Of a DNA stretch of 64,000 bases, positions 1-8,889 are shown in pieces. Below the pieces are notes generated by a model, which had not been told where the DNA came from, ran no database searches, and saw nothing but the letters and a program-made list of their open reading frames with translations. Position 1 is the first letter of the stretch. Every line of letters begins with the position of its first letter. This DNA is from an uncultured Lachnospiraceae bacterium (lineage in GTDB: Bacteria; Bacillota; Clostridia; Lachnospirales; Lachnospiraceae): the NCBI GenBank assembly GCA_945949085.1, contig CAMFDJ010000005.1, positions 62,001 through 126,000 of the forward strand. Direction: 5' to 3'. The translations under genes were made by a program, and so were the position numbers.

Positions 1-990
1 AAAGAAGAGGTAGAGAGAAAACAGCAGGAGATTAAGCAGCTTGAGGATACAATAGCAGCGTCTTATACCTCACAGGATGAAAATCAGGAAAAGCTGAACA
101 GTGATATTGCCAGAAAACAGGAGCTTGCTGAAAAACAGCGTAATTTCTTTACGGAGAGAGAACAACTGACGGATAGCATCAGCAATCTGGATAAAGAAGT
201 GTTTAAGCTGGCGGCCAGTCGTGACCGTCTGCAGGAATTTCTGGAAAATCAGATCAATTATATGTGGGATGAATATGAGATTACGCTCTCCGGCGCAGGA
301 CAGATGCGTGATCCGCAGATGAATGATCTTCCGGGAATGAAAAAACGCATTCAGACGATCAAGGATGAGATCCGAAGACTCGGCGATGTCAATGTCAATG
401 CCATTGAGCAGTATAAAGAGCTGATGGAACGCTACAGCTTTTTGAACAACCAGCAGAAGGATCTGGTAGGTGCCGAACAGACACTTCTCGGCATTATCGA
501 TGAACTTGACGAATCGATGCGCAAACAATTTAATGAACGTTTTGCACAGATCAGTGTGGAATTTGATAAAGTATTTAAGGAATTGTTTGGCGGCGGAGCG
601 GGCACACTGGAGCTGATGGAGGATGAGGATGTGCTGGAAGCAGGCATCAGGATCATCGCACAGCCGCCCGGAAAGAAACTGCAGAATATGATGCAGCTCT
701 CCGGTGGAGAAAAGGCTTTGACAGCGATTGCGCTTTTATTTGCGATACAGAACTTAAAGCCTTCGCCGTTCTGTCTGCTGGATGAGATTGAGGCGGCGCT
801 CGATGATTCCAACGTCGGACGATTTGCAAAATATCTACATAAGCTGACAAAGCATACACAGTTTATTGTCATAACACACAGACGAGGCACTATGGAACGT
901 GCGGACAGACTGTATGGTATCACGATGCAGGAGAAGGGTGTTTCGACACTTGTCAGCGTAAATTTAATTGAAAAAGATTTGTCGCAGTAG
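1..990 (+). CDS. smc: Chromosome segregation ATPase SMC, C-terminal part (5' end outside window)
   Basis: The frame is open from base 1, so this is the last 329 residues of a longer protein. The first part is charged and heptad-like, as in the returning arm of an SMC coiled coil. The C-terminal ABC head follows, with signature LSGGEKALTAIALLFA, Walker B FCLLDEIEAALDD with its D-loop, and the switch histidine in VITHRRGTMERAD. SMC with ScpA and ScpB forms condensin; scpA and scpB lie separately at 41980-43342. The order smc-ftsY is common in Firmicutes, and ftsY starts 76 bases downstream. The hinge and Walker A lie outside the window, so the intactness of the whole gene cannot be judged. Confidence 0.97.
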   Translation, partial: KEEVERKQQEIKQLEDTIAASYTSQDENQEKLNSDIARKQELAEKQRNFFTEREQLTDSISNLDKEVFKLAASRDRLQEFLENQINYMWDEYEITLSGAGQMRDPQMNDLPGMKKRIQTIKDEIRRLGDVNVNAIEQYKELMERYSFLNNQQKDLVGAEQTLLGIIDELDESMRKQFNERFAQISVEFDKVFKELFGGGAGTLELMEDEDVLEAGIRIIAQPPGKKLQNMMQLSGGEKALTAIALLFAIQNLKPSPFCLLDEIEAALDDSNVGRFAKYLHKLTKHTQFIVITHRRGTMERADRLYGITMQEKGVSTLVSVNLIEKDLSQ

Positions 991-1066
991 ATGCATCCAT
1001 GCATAAAGCAGAGCAATGAAACAGGGATGGCCTGAAACGATGTAAGTAAAAATGTGAGGACAGCGC

Positions 1067-2212
1067 ATGAGTGAAGAAAAAAAAGGGTTTTTCAGCCGGC
1101 TGAAGGCTGGGCTTGAAAAGACAAGAAATAATATTGTCAGTGGTATTGATTCGGTATTTAACGGTTTTTCCAGTATTGACGATGATTTTTATGAGGAGCT
1201 GGAAGAAATCCTGGTAATGGGAGATATCGGAATCCATGCAACAAACGAGATTATTGAGCGCCTGAAACAGCAGGTAAAAGAACAGCATATCAAGCAGCCG
1301 TCAGACTGTAAGCATATCTTGATTGACAGTATCAAGCAGCAGATGCAGGTCGGAGAGATGGCTTATGAATTTGAACATACCCAGTCTGTTGTGCTTGTCA
1401 TTGGTGTGAATGGTGTTGGAAAAACGACGAGTGTCGGAAAGCTTGCCGGCAAGCTGAAGGATCAGGGGCGTAAGGTGCTTTTGGCGGCCGCGGATACCTT
1501 TCGTGCGGCAGCTGTGGAGCAGCTTGAGGAATGGGCGCATCGCGCCAGAGTTGATATCATTTCAGGGGCGGAAGGCGCAGATCCTGCCAGTGTGATCTAC
1601 GATGCGGTCAGTGCGGCAAAAGCACGAAAGGCAGATGTGCTTTTGTGTGATACGGCCGGCAGACTCCATAACAAAAAGAATCTTATGGAAGAACTGAAAA
1701 AGATCAACCGAATCATCGATAAGGAATTTCCCGATGCACACAGAGAAAATCTCGTTGTGCTGGACGGCACAACAGGACAGAATGCGCTTGCGCAGGCCCG
1801 CGAGTTTGGGGAAGTGGCAGATCTGACAGGCATTATCCTGACAAAGATGGACGGAACAGCCAAGGGTGGTATCGCAGTGGCAATTCAGTCAGAACTGAAG
1901 GTACCTGTGAAATACATTGGTGTGGGAGAAACAATCGATGATCTGCAGAAGTTTGATGCCGATCAGTTTGTGGATGCGCTTTTTGATGTGAAACATGAAG
2001 AAGAGAGCTTAGATGCCGATGCGGGGAGTGATGCCGATGCCCGTTTGGTGTGTGCAAACGACCCGTTACAAACTGCCCGGAGAGATACGACAGAGGAACC
2101 GATTCCTGCAGATGATTCCATGGCAGACACAGATGATTCCATGGAAAAAACAGATGACGGCGCAGAGGCTACAGATATTGTCAAAGAAAAGAAAAAATTT
2201 TTATTTTGGTAG
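1067..2212 (+). CDS. ftsY: Signal recognition particle receptor FtsY, with an acidic C-terminal tail
   Basis: SRP receptor GTPase that docks ribosome-SRP complexes at the membrane for co-translational insertion. The N domain covers about residues 1-100. The G domain has G1 GVNGVGKTT (about 113-121), DTAGR (195-199) and TKMDG (259-263). The family NG core ends near residue 308 (DALFDV). Here a further 73 residues follow, rich in Asp/Glu and ending in a basic-aromatic KKKFLFW. Acidic extensions of FtsY are usually N-terminal (the A domain of E. coli), so the C-terminal position is unusual. The frame is clean, with the stop inside the ribosome binding site of the next gene. ATG follows a short gap after smc and is the only start that keeps the usual N terminus. 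Confidence 0.97.
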   Translation: MSEEKKGFFSRLKAGLEKTRNNIVSGIDSVFNGFSSIDDDFYEELEEILVMGDIGIHATNEIIERLKQQVKEQHIKQPSDCKHILIDSIKQQMQVGEMAYEFEHTQSVVLVIGVNGVGKTTSVGKLAGKLKDQGRKVLLAAADTFRAAAVEQLEEWAHRARVDIISGAEGADPASVIYDAVSAAKARKADVLLCDTAGRLHNKKNLMEELKKINRIIDKEFPDAHRENLVVLDGTTGQNALAQAREFGEVADLTGIILTKMDGTAKGGIAVAIQSELKVPVKYIGVGETIDDLQKFDADQFVDALFDVKHEEESLDADAGSDADARLVCANDPLQTARRDTTEEPIPADDSMADTDDSMEKTDDGAEATDIVKEKKKFLFW

Positions 2213-2227
2213 GAAGGGATAAGTGTC

Positions 2228-3454
2228 ATGGAGACAGAAGAAATGCTGACATTGGATAAATTTGAAGAGGCATCGGAGCGCGTCAAGGAAGTTACGCAGC
2301 CGACCGAACTGATCTACAGTGAATACCTCAGCAATCAGACAGGAAACAAGGTGTATTTAAAACCGGAAAACATGCAGTTTACCGGTGCATACAAGGTGCG
2401 CGGCGCTTATTACAAGATGAGCACCTTAACGAGTGAGGAACGCGCCAAAGGAATCATCACGGCTTCAGCAGGTAATCATGCGCAGGGGGTGGCTTATGCC
2501 GCAAAACGATATGGCTGTAAGGCAGTCATTGTCATGCCTACCACAACGCCGCTGATCAAGGTAAATCGTACCAAGAGCTACGGCGCGGAAGTGGTGTTAT
2601 ACGGAAATGTGTATGACGAAGCATGTGCGAAGGCATATGAGCTCGCAGATCAGAACGGATATACTTTTATTCATCCATTTGATGATCTTGCTGTCGCTAC
2701 AGGGCAGGGCTCTATTGCCATGGAGATTGTCAAGGAGCTTCCGCTTGTCGATTTCATTCTGGTTCCAATCGGCGGAGGCGGTCTCGCAACAGGTGTTTCC
2801 ACATTGGCCAAGCTTTTAAATCCGAAGATTCAGGTCATTGGTGTGGAGCCGGCGGGGGCCAACTGTATGCAGGCATCCTTAAAGGCAAAAAAAGTGACGA
2901 CACTGCCGAGTGTCAATACCATTGCAGACGGTACGGCGGTCAAGACGCCCGGAGAGAAAATTTTCCCGTATATTCAGAAGAATCTGGATGCGATCATTAC
3001 GGTGGAGGATGCCGATCTGGTGGTTGCATTCCTTGATATGGTGGAAAATCATAAGATGATCGTTGAAAATTCAGGACTGTTAACGGTGGCAGCATTAAAA
3101 CAGCTGAATGTCAAAAATAAAAAAGTTGTCGCTATCCTGAGCGGCGGAAATATGGATGTCATTACGATGTCTTCCGTGGTACAACAGGGACTTATCTTCC
3201 GGGACAGAATCTTTACCGTTTCCGTGCTCTTGCCGGACAAACCGGGTGAGCTGTGCAGGGTATCGGGCGTGATTGCCCAGGCAAACGGCAATGTCATTAA
3301 GCTGGAACATAACCAGTTTGTTTCCACGAACAGAAATGCTGCGGTAGAGCTTCGCATTACGCTGGAAGCTTTCGGAACGGAGCATAAGCAGGAAATCATA
3401 AGTACATTGGAGGAGAACGGCTATCAGCCAAAGCTTGTGAGAACAAATATCTGA
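2228..3454 (+). CDS. ilvA: Threonine ammonia-lyase with C-terminal ACT domain
   Basis: PLP enzyme that deaminates threonine to 2-oxobutanoate, the first step towards isoleucine or of threonine catabolism. The PLP lysine lies in GAYKVRGA (about residue 56). SAGNHAQG and the phosphate-binding GGGGLATG loop are present. The last ~80 residues (from about 330, TVSVLLPDKPGEL) form one ACT domain, matching the ~400-residue single-ACT class. The ribosome binding site AGGAAGGG overlaps the ftsY stop, so the two genes are probably cotranscribed. Both ilvA and tdcB are used for this class. Biosynthetic versus catabolic use cannot be decided from sequence; no other ilv genes are in the window. Confidence 0.93.
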   Translation: METEEMLTLDKFEEASERVKEVTQPTELIYSEYLSNQTGNKVYLKPENMQFTGAYKVRGAYYKMSTLTSEERAKGIITASAGNHAQGVAYAAKRYGCKAVIVMPTTTPLIKVNRTKSYGAEVVLYGNVYDEACAKAYELADQNGYTFIHPFDDLAVATGQGSIAMEIVKELPLVDFILVPIGGGGLATGVSTLAKLLNPKIQVIGVEPAGANCMQASLKAKKVTTLPSVNTIADGTAVKTPGEKIFPYIQKNLDAIITVEDADLVVAFLDMVENHKMIVENSGLLTVAALKQLNVKNKKVVAILSGGNMDVITMSSVVQQGLIFRDRIFTVSVLLPDKPGELCRVSGVIAQANGNVIKLEHNQFVSTNRNAAVELRITLEAFGTEHKQEIISTLEENGYQPKLVRTNI

Positions 3455-3501
3455 TAGCAGTGATATCGGTTAAAATTGCAGAATATGTTCATACTGTCTG
3501 T

Positions 3502-4368
3502 ATGAGAAGAGAAATGATAAAACGGACTATTTTGCAATATCTTATCATCGGGGTTGCGACGATACCGTATGCAATCGGCATCTCACTTTTTCTGGATCCC
3601 AATGATCTCGCACCGGGTGGGATTACCGGTATCGCAATTCTTTTAAACCGCCTGACAGGGCTTGAGACAGGAACGCTGATTTTGCTTTTGAATATTCCTC
3701 TTTTATTGTTGGGAATTCAAAAATTCGGGTGGAAATTTACATTTGTAACGAGTTATGCATTGGCATGGATTACTGTTTTGACAAACCTTTTGCACAGATT
3801 TCCGGTGCTGACAACAGACAGGCTGCTTGCTTCTATCGTAGGAGGTGCGCTTGTGGCAATTGGAATGGGTGTCATTTTCAGGTGTCATGGGACGACAGGA
3901 GGGATTGATATTCTTGTCAAGCTTTTACGCAGGAAACACCCGCATATCAGGACAGGAGCGTTATTTTTCTGCCTCGATTGTACGGTAGTCATTGTAGCAG
4001 GCATTGTATTTGGAAATCTGGAAGCCTCTATCTATGCTGCTGTTGCTGTGTTTGTGACAATGTATATCCTTGATCTTGTGCTGTACGGAAAGGATGAGGC
4101 AAAGCTGATCTATATTATCAGTGATTATCCTGAGCTTTTAGCGCAAAATCTGCTCCATGAACTGCAGATGGGAGTGACGATCCTGCGCGGAGAGGGCGCA
4201 TACAGTAAGCAGAAAAAAGAAATCCTGATGCTTGTCACAGCCAAAAAGCGTTCCCTTTTGGTGGAAGAACTCGTCAAAAATGTGGACAGTAATGCTTTTA
4301 TGATTGTGATGAATGCCAACGAGATATATGGACGCGGTTACAAAAATTTTTTTGCGGAAAAATTATGA
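3502..4368 (+). CDS. YitT family integral membrane protein
   Basis: Protein of about 288 residues with five or six hydrophobic segments (YitT/DUF161 region), then a soluble C-terminal DUF2179 domain from about residue 205 (KLIYIISDYPELL through IYGRGYKN). Function in this family is not established; it is often listed as a putative transporter. The start is uncertain. GTG at 3460 has no ribosome binding site, ATG 3502 is in frame, and ATG 3514 (MIKRTILQ) has AGAAGAG very close upstream. I give 3502 as a compromise. It lies 47 bases after the threonine ammonia-lyase gene and may be read through from it. Confidence 0.85.
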   Translation: MRREMIKRTILQYLIIGVATIPYAIGISLFLDPNDLAPGGITGIAILLNRLTGLETGTLILLLNIPLLLLGIQKFGWKFTFVTSYALAWITVLTNLLHRFPVLTTDRLLASIVGGALVAIGMGVIFRCHGTTGGIDILVKLLRRKHPHIRTGALFFCLDCTVVIVAGIVFGNLEASIYAAVAVFVTMYILDLVLYGKDEAKLIYIISDYPELLAQNLLHELQMGVTILRGEGAYSKQKKEILMLVTAKKRSLLVEELVKNVDSNAFMIVMNANEIYGRGYKNFFAEKL

Positions 4369-4424
4369 GAAAGCCCGGAATGTAGCCGGTGGAATAAGGA
4401 GTTTTTTAGGTTAGGGGAGTGCAA

Positions 4425-6098
4425 ATGATCTTTGGTGAATTGAAGCAGCTTGATATATTGGAGCTCTTGCTTGGAGAACTGATGCCACAGACGTATGAAA
4501 GTATCATTCTGATTGACGTGCAGACAGGAACGGCGCAGCGGATCAGTTTTGAGCCGGCGCCGGGACTGAAAAAAAATAATCATACAAATGTTTTGCCAAT
4601 CCGTGATTTTGACGGCTGGATCAGGGAAAATCTGTCAGCTGATTATCTGGGAGATGATCTTAGGTCCATGCTGCAGGAAATGTGCTTATCTACCATGATA
4701 AAGCGCCTGGAGACGGAAGAGTCTGCCGGCATTTCATTTTCTGCGTGTGAGGCGGGGGTGACAAAGCGAAAATATCTGGAGTATCGTTATCTGAAAGGGC
4801 TGCAAGGTATCGTCTGCCTGACGAAACAGGATATCACAATGATATACGAGGAAGAACGGCATAAGGCGCGTCTTGTGGAGAGTGCACTTGACATTGCACA
4901 GAAGGCAAATCAGGCAAAAAGCGATTTCCTTCTCAATGTATCGCATGATATCAGAACGCCGCTTTATGGACTGAATGGTATGCTTGCACTTGCCATGCAG
5001 CCGGGGCTTTCAAATGAAGAAATTCTTGCTTATCTGGAAAAGACAAAGAAGAGCGCTGATGAACTGACGACACTGATCAACAACATGCTGGATATGTCTG
5101 TCGTGGAGATGGGAAAGCTCATTATCGACGAGCAGACTGTGAATATGGAGGATTTTTTGGGAGAACTTTCCGCGGCTCTCCATGTGACCGCAAAAGAAAA
5201 AAAGCAGCAGGTCATCTTTGAACTTGAGGACGATAAGCTGTCTTTTCTCAAAGTGGACTCAGTCAGGCTCAGCCAGGTATGTCTGCTGATCATGAGAAAC
5301 TCTCTGCAGTATGGCATAGAGGGCGGATATGCAAAATGTGAGATCTTTTCAGAAGAAGAAAACGAGGATTATATACAGGTAAAACTTGTTTTTTCGGACA
5401 ATGGAATCGGAATGGATGAGAGCCAGAAGCAGACGGCATTTCAGGAATTTGTCTATGAGAATTATAAGCAAGGGGGGAAAGGCTTAGGGCTTTCCCTTGC
5501 AAGAAGCATTGTATACAAAGCAGGTGGAACGATGCTTCTTGACAGCAAACAGGGGGTAGGAACGGTCGTTACGGTAGAAATACCCTGTAAAAAGGTGACG
5601 CCGGCAGAAGAACAGTTCCGGAAACAGGTTGACCATATGGTCAGAAAATTTGATGAACTTGATTTTAGCAGATTCCGTGCACTTGTGGTCGATGATAATG
5701 ACATTGGCAGGGAGATCACGACCTTGAAGCTGTTGCATTTTGGGCTGAAGGTCGATACTGCAAGAGACGGACAGGAAGCAATTGATATACTGAATGCTTC
5801 AGAGGAGAATTATTATCATATTGTTTTCATGGATGTACAGATGCCGGTGAAAAACGGTTTGCAGGCAACCATGGAGATCAGACAGTCAGAAAGACAGGAT
5901 TTGTCTGATATCACCATTGTGGCGATTACAGCGCATGCTTTCCGCGATGAGAGGATTGAGACACTTGAAAACGGTATGGATTATCACTTGCCATTGCCGG
6001 TAGACGATCAGGAACTGAAAGAAATCCTGACCAGGGAGCTGCTGAATCTTTCACCGCAGAAAGATTTTGAGGCCATAGGATTTCGGGTCATCAAATAA
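4425..6098 (+). CDS. Cytosolic hybrid sensor histidine kinase with receiver lacking the conserved lysine
   Basis: About 557 residues with no membrane segment or signal peptide. The first ~150 residues are an unassigned, possibly PAS-like input region. HisKA follows with phospho-acceptor His174 in NVSHDIRTPL, then an ATPase domain with N-box-like RLSQVCLLIMRNSLQYG, DNGIGM and GKGLGLSLA. The C-terminal receiver begins near 425 (ALVVDDNDIGRE) and has the acceptor Asp in IVFMDVQMP. Where receivers normally read a Lys-Pro (for example SKPVD), this one has LPLPVD, so the switch lysine is absent. ATG 4425 is preceded by AGGGGAG at good spacing and is preferred over GTG 4419. The ABC importer genes start 68 bases downstream, so the kinase may sense or control that uptake; this is inference. 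Confidence 0.9.
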   Translation: MIFGELKQLDILELLLGELMPQTYESIILIDVQTGTAQRISFEPAPGLKKNNHTNVLPIRDFDGWIRENLSADYLGDDLRSMLQEMCLSTMIKRLETEESAGISFSACEAGVTKRKYLEYRYLKGLQGIVCLTKQDITMIYEEERHKARLVESALDIAQKANQAKSDFLLNVSHDIRTPLYGLNGMLALAMQPGLSNEEILAYLEKTKKSADELTTLINNMLDMSVVEMGKLIIDEQTVNMEDFLGELSAALHVTAKEKKQQVIFELEDDKLSFLKVDSVRLSQVCLLIMRNSLQYGIEGGYAKCEIFSEEENEDYIQVKLVFSDNGIGMDESQKQTAFQEFVYENYKQGGKGLGLSLARSIVYKAGGTMLLDSKQGVGTVVTVEIPCKKVTPAEEQFRKQVDHMVRKFDELDFSRFRALVVDDNDIGREITTLKLLHFGLKVDTARDGQEAIDILNASEENYYHIVFMDVQMPVKNGLQATMEIRQSERQDLSDITIVAITAHAFRDERIETLENGMDYHLPLPVDDQELKEILTRELLNLSPQKDFEAIGFRVIK

Positions 6099-6166
6099 GA
6101 CCGGGCACAATGCCGGCATGCAAATGACAGAAATAGGATGACAGCAGGGAAAAGGAGAGACACAAC

Positions 6167-7243
6167 ATGAAAAAGAGAGTTACGTGGATGATGCTTATGG
6201 CATTCGTGACAGCGATGCTGGTTGCAGGCTGCGGCAAAACGCAACAGGAACAGGATTTGCAGCAGGAACAGGATTTGCAGCAGGAACAGAAAGAGGAAGA
6301 AAATAATCAGGCACCGGATGCGGGCGAGGTACAAGGCGAAGACGATGCGAATCGGAATCTGCGCATCGGTGGAATGAAGGGACCTACTACAATGGGGCTC
6401 GTCAAGCTGTTACAGGATGCGAAGAACGGCGAAACAGATTTTGATGTGGAATTCACATTGGCAGGCAGTGCGGACGAGTTGACACCGGGGCTTGTAACGG
6501 GGGAACTGGATATGGCCGCTGTGCCCTGTAATCTGGCGGCAGTGCTTTACCAGAAGACCGAAGGACAGATCATGGTACTTTGTACAAATACGCTCGGTGT
6601 ACTTAGCATCGTGGATACCGGAGACAGTGTACAGTCGTTTGCAGATCTGAAGGGGAAAACAATCATCGCAACCGGACAGGGAACAACTCCTGAGTATATA
6701 TTGCGTAATCTTCTTTCACAGAGTGGAATTGACCCGGATCATGATGTGAACATGGAATGGAAATCTGAGGCGACAGAGGTCGTTTCAGTCATGATGAATG
6801 CAGACGAGGAAGTGATTGCCATGCTCCCTCAGCCGTTTGTGACGGTTGCCATGACGCAGGTGGAGGGGCTCAGAGAAGCCATCAATCTCAATGATGCATG
6901 GAATGCGCAAAATGACAGCAGTAAGATGGTGACAGGTGTTCTGGTTGCAAGAAAAAGTCTGGTAGAGGAACAGAAGGAACTGGTTGACAGCTTTTTGGAT
7001 GCTTATCAGGCATCTTGCAAATATGCCAATGAAAATACCGCGGAGGCTGCAAAGCTGATCGAGGAAATGGATATCGTCAAAGCTGTCATTGCCGAAAAGG
7101 CACTTCCCAAATGTAATATTACCTTTTTGGAGGGGGATGACATGAAGGCTGCTGTCAGCGGTTATCTGCAGGTTCTCTTCGATGCAGAGCCTAAGAGTGT
7201 AGGCGGTGCCATGCCCGGAGAAGATTTTTATTATAAGCGATAG
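6167..7243 (+). CDS. ABC transporter substrate-binding lipoprotein (NMT1/SsuA-like)
   Basis: Lipoprotein signal with lipobox VAGC (Cys22), then a Gln/Glu-rich linker built from an 18-base tandem repeat, then a periplasmic-binding-protein fold of the NMT1/SsuA type (GGMKGPTTMG, AAVPCNLAAVLYQ, GKTIIATGQGTTPEY). The family binds nitrate, sulfonates, taurine or thiamine precursors; the ligand here cannot be named. GGAGAG lies upstream of the ATG. The permease (7306) and ATPase (8125) follow, forming a complete importer. Such proteins are anchored to the outer face of the Gram-positive membrane. Confidence 0.9.
   Translation: MKKRVTWMMLMAFVTAMLVAGCGKTQQEQDLQQEQDLQQEQKEEENNQAPDAGEVQGEDDANRNLRIGGMKGPTTMGLVKLLQDAKNGETDFDVEFTLAGSADELTPGLVTGELDMAAVPCNLAAVLYQKTEGQIMVLCTNTLGVLSIVDTGDSVQSFADLKGKTIIATGQGTTPEYILRNLLSQSGIDPDHDVNMEWKSEATEVVSVMMNADEEVIAMLPQPFVTVAMTQVEGLREAINLNDAWNAQNDSSKMVTGVLVARKSLVEEQKELVDSFLDAYQASCKYANENTAEAAKLIEEMDIVKAVIAEKALPKCNITFLEGDDMKAAVSGYLQVLFDAEPKSVGGAMPGEDFYYKR
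6242..6289 (+). repeat. 18-bp tandem repeat in lipoprotein linker
   Basis: Two full units at 6242-6259 and 6260-6277 (one base different) and a partial third at 6278-6289. They encode repeated QQEQDL in the linker between lipobox and binding domain. The unit is a multiple of three, so slippage would change linker length without a frameshift. Confidence 0.9.
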
Positions 7244-7305
7244 ACATGCGGTAAAAGGATGAAATGATATCGGATCAAATGAAAAGATTGGAATTGTAAA
7301 CGGAT

Positions 7306-8124
7306 ATGGGTGAAGCGGATCAAAACGAAAGACAAAGAAAGCGTGTTTCAAAGCTTTGCAGGCAAAGTGCAAAAATCAATTGGATAGAGAAGGCAGCAGC
7401 GATCACTGCTGCCTTCTTCGTATGGGGAATCTGTGCAAAGCTGCTGGATCAAAAGATCCTTCTGGCAGGCCCATGGGATGTGCTTGGCGTACTTTCGACT
7501 CTCATCGGACAAGGATTTTTTTGGCAGACAATATCATTTTCGCTGCTGCGTATCGCACTTGGGCTTGTGCTTGGGATTGCACTTGGCTGTGTTCTGGCAA
7601 TTCTTGCAGGTTTACATCACACCGTGGAAGTATTGCTCTGGCCGTATGTGTCTGTGATTAAAGCGACGCCTGTCGCTTCTGTGATTGTATTGTGCCTTGT
7701 CTGGTTTTCCAGCAGTACCATTTCGATCCTGATTTCGTTTCTGATTGTATTTCCTATTGTATATACAAATGTACTCTCTGCCATTCGGAATCTGGATCCG
7801 CAGATGGAAGAGATGGCAGACGTGTTTGCGCTTGGTTTTTGGGAAAGACTGCTTTATATACGGCTGCCTCAGCTTGAGAGTTATTTTCTTGCAGCCTTGC
7901 AGCTTTCCTGCGGTATGGCATGGAAAGCAGGAATTGCCGCAGAAGTGATAGGAATTCCGGCAAGATCCATAGGGAGGCAGCTCTATGATGCCAAACTGTA
8001 TCTGGCAACGCCGGAGCTGTTTGCCTGGACTTTTGTACTTGTCTGCCTGAGTGTTTTGTTTGAAAAAGCGATATTGCAGTTTGCGAAATGGCTGTTCGCT
8101 TTACCGGGAAGGAGTCTGCGTTAA
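7306..8124 (+). CDS. ABC transporter permease (nitrate/sulfonate/thiamine-precursor type)
   Basis: 272-residue membrane protein with about six hydrophobic segments. The EAA loop of binding-protein-dependent permeases is seen near residues 165-185 (EEMADVFALGFWERLLYIRLPQ), where it contacts the ATPase. It fits the SsuC/TauC/ThiX class by size and by the company of an NMT1-like binding protein. The ribosome binding site is weak. The stop codon is followed directly by the ATG of the ATPase gene, so translation is probably coupled. Substrate unknown. Confidence 0.9.
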   Translation: MGEADQNERQRKRVSKLCRQSAKINWIEKAAAITAAFFVWGICAKLLDQKILLAGPWDVLGVLSTLIGQGFFWQTISFSLLRIALGLVLGIALGCVLAILAGLHHTVEVLLWPYVSVIKATPVASVIVLCLVWFSSSTISILISFLIVFPIVYTNVLSAIRNLDPQMEEMADVFALGFWERLLYIRLPQLESYFLAALQLSCGMAWKAGIAAEVIGIPARSIGRQLYDAKLYLATPELFAWTFVLVCLSVLFEKAILQFAKWLFALPGRSLR

Positions 8125-8757
8125 ATGATACAAATCGATCACATTTCTTTTTCTTATCCGGATAAAACAATTTTTCACGATTTTTCCATGGAAATCGGGC
8201 AAGGGGAAAGAATCTGTCTGATGGGACCTTCAGGAACGGGAAAGACAACGCTGCTCTCTCTGCTGACAGGACATTTGCAAGCGGAGAGCGGTAGCATTAC
8301 TGGTATCGGCACCTGCAGCATCAGCATGGTATTTCAGGATGACAGGTTATGTAAGCGTGCATCTGCCGTGCAAAATATTCTGTTTGGATGCTGCAGAGGC
8401 ATGATGCCGCAGATGTCGTTTGAAATGCTACAGAAAGAAAATGACCGTTTTAGTCAAATGGCAAGGAGAGACAGGGTAATCTGTCATCTTGACAGGGTCG
8501 ATCTCGCACAGGCTGCCGATCTGCCGGCAGAAAAGCTTTCGGGTGGTATGAAACGTCGTGTATGTCTTGTGCGGGCTATGCTGTCAGAAAGCAATCTTGT
8601 CATTTTGGACGAACCATTTACCGGAATGGACAGTGCGCATAAGAGACAGGCAATTGACTATATTGATCAATCTCTCTGTGGGAGAGCTTTGCTCATGGTA
8701 TCTCATGAGAGGCAGGATGCCGATACGCTGGGAGCGAGAATTGTTTGTCTGTCATGA
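8125..8757 (+). CDS. ABC transporter ATP-binding protein
   Basis: 210-residue nucleotide-binding subunit of the importer encoded just upstream. Walker A is GPSGTGKTT (about residues 34-42), the Q-loop region VFQDDRL follows, the signature is LSGGMKRR, Walker B is LVILDEPF and the switch His is in VSHERQD. It is about 30-40 residues shorter than many SsuB-type proteins because the C-terminal part is trimmed, but all catalytic motifs are present. It abuts the permease gene with no gap; GGAG at 8110 serves as the ribosome binding site. Confidence 0.92.
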   Translation: MIQIDHISFSYPDKTIFHDFSMEIGQGERICLMGPSGTGKTTLLSLLTGHLQAESGSITGIGTCSISMVFQDDRLCKRASAVQNILFGCCRGMMPQMSFEMLQKENDRFSQMARRDRVICHLDRVDLAQAADLPAEKLSGGMKRRVCLVRAMLSESNLVILDEPFTGMDSAHKRQAIDYIDQSLCGRALLMVSHERQDADTLGARIVCLS

Positions 8758-8813
8758 TGCCTGCAAAAGCGGAACGTGAAAGGTTTACTTTATAAATTGA
8801 TTTTGATAACCTG

Positions 8814-8842
8814 TTGAGATAACAAGGAAAAGATGCTATACT
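8814..8842 (+). promoter_or_regulatory. Predicted sigma-A promoter of metA
   Basis: TTGAGA (8814-8819), 17-base spacer, TATACT (8837-8842), 47 bases before the metA ATG. No SAM riboswitch or T-box fits in the short leader. Confidence 0.75.
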
Positions 8843-8889
8843 AAAACCGTATGCGACATAATAATTAAGATAGAAAAGAAGGTTTTGAT

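Noticed and set aside
3460..3501. GTG 3460 as start of the YitT-type gene
   Set aside because: There is no ribosome binding site before it, and the added residues do not look like the usual start of the family.
8758..8889. SAM riboswitch before metA
   Set aside because: The leader after the predicted promoter is about 40 bases, too short for any SAM riboswitch class I know, and no matching stems are seen.
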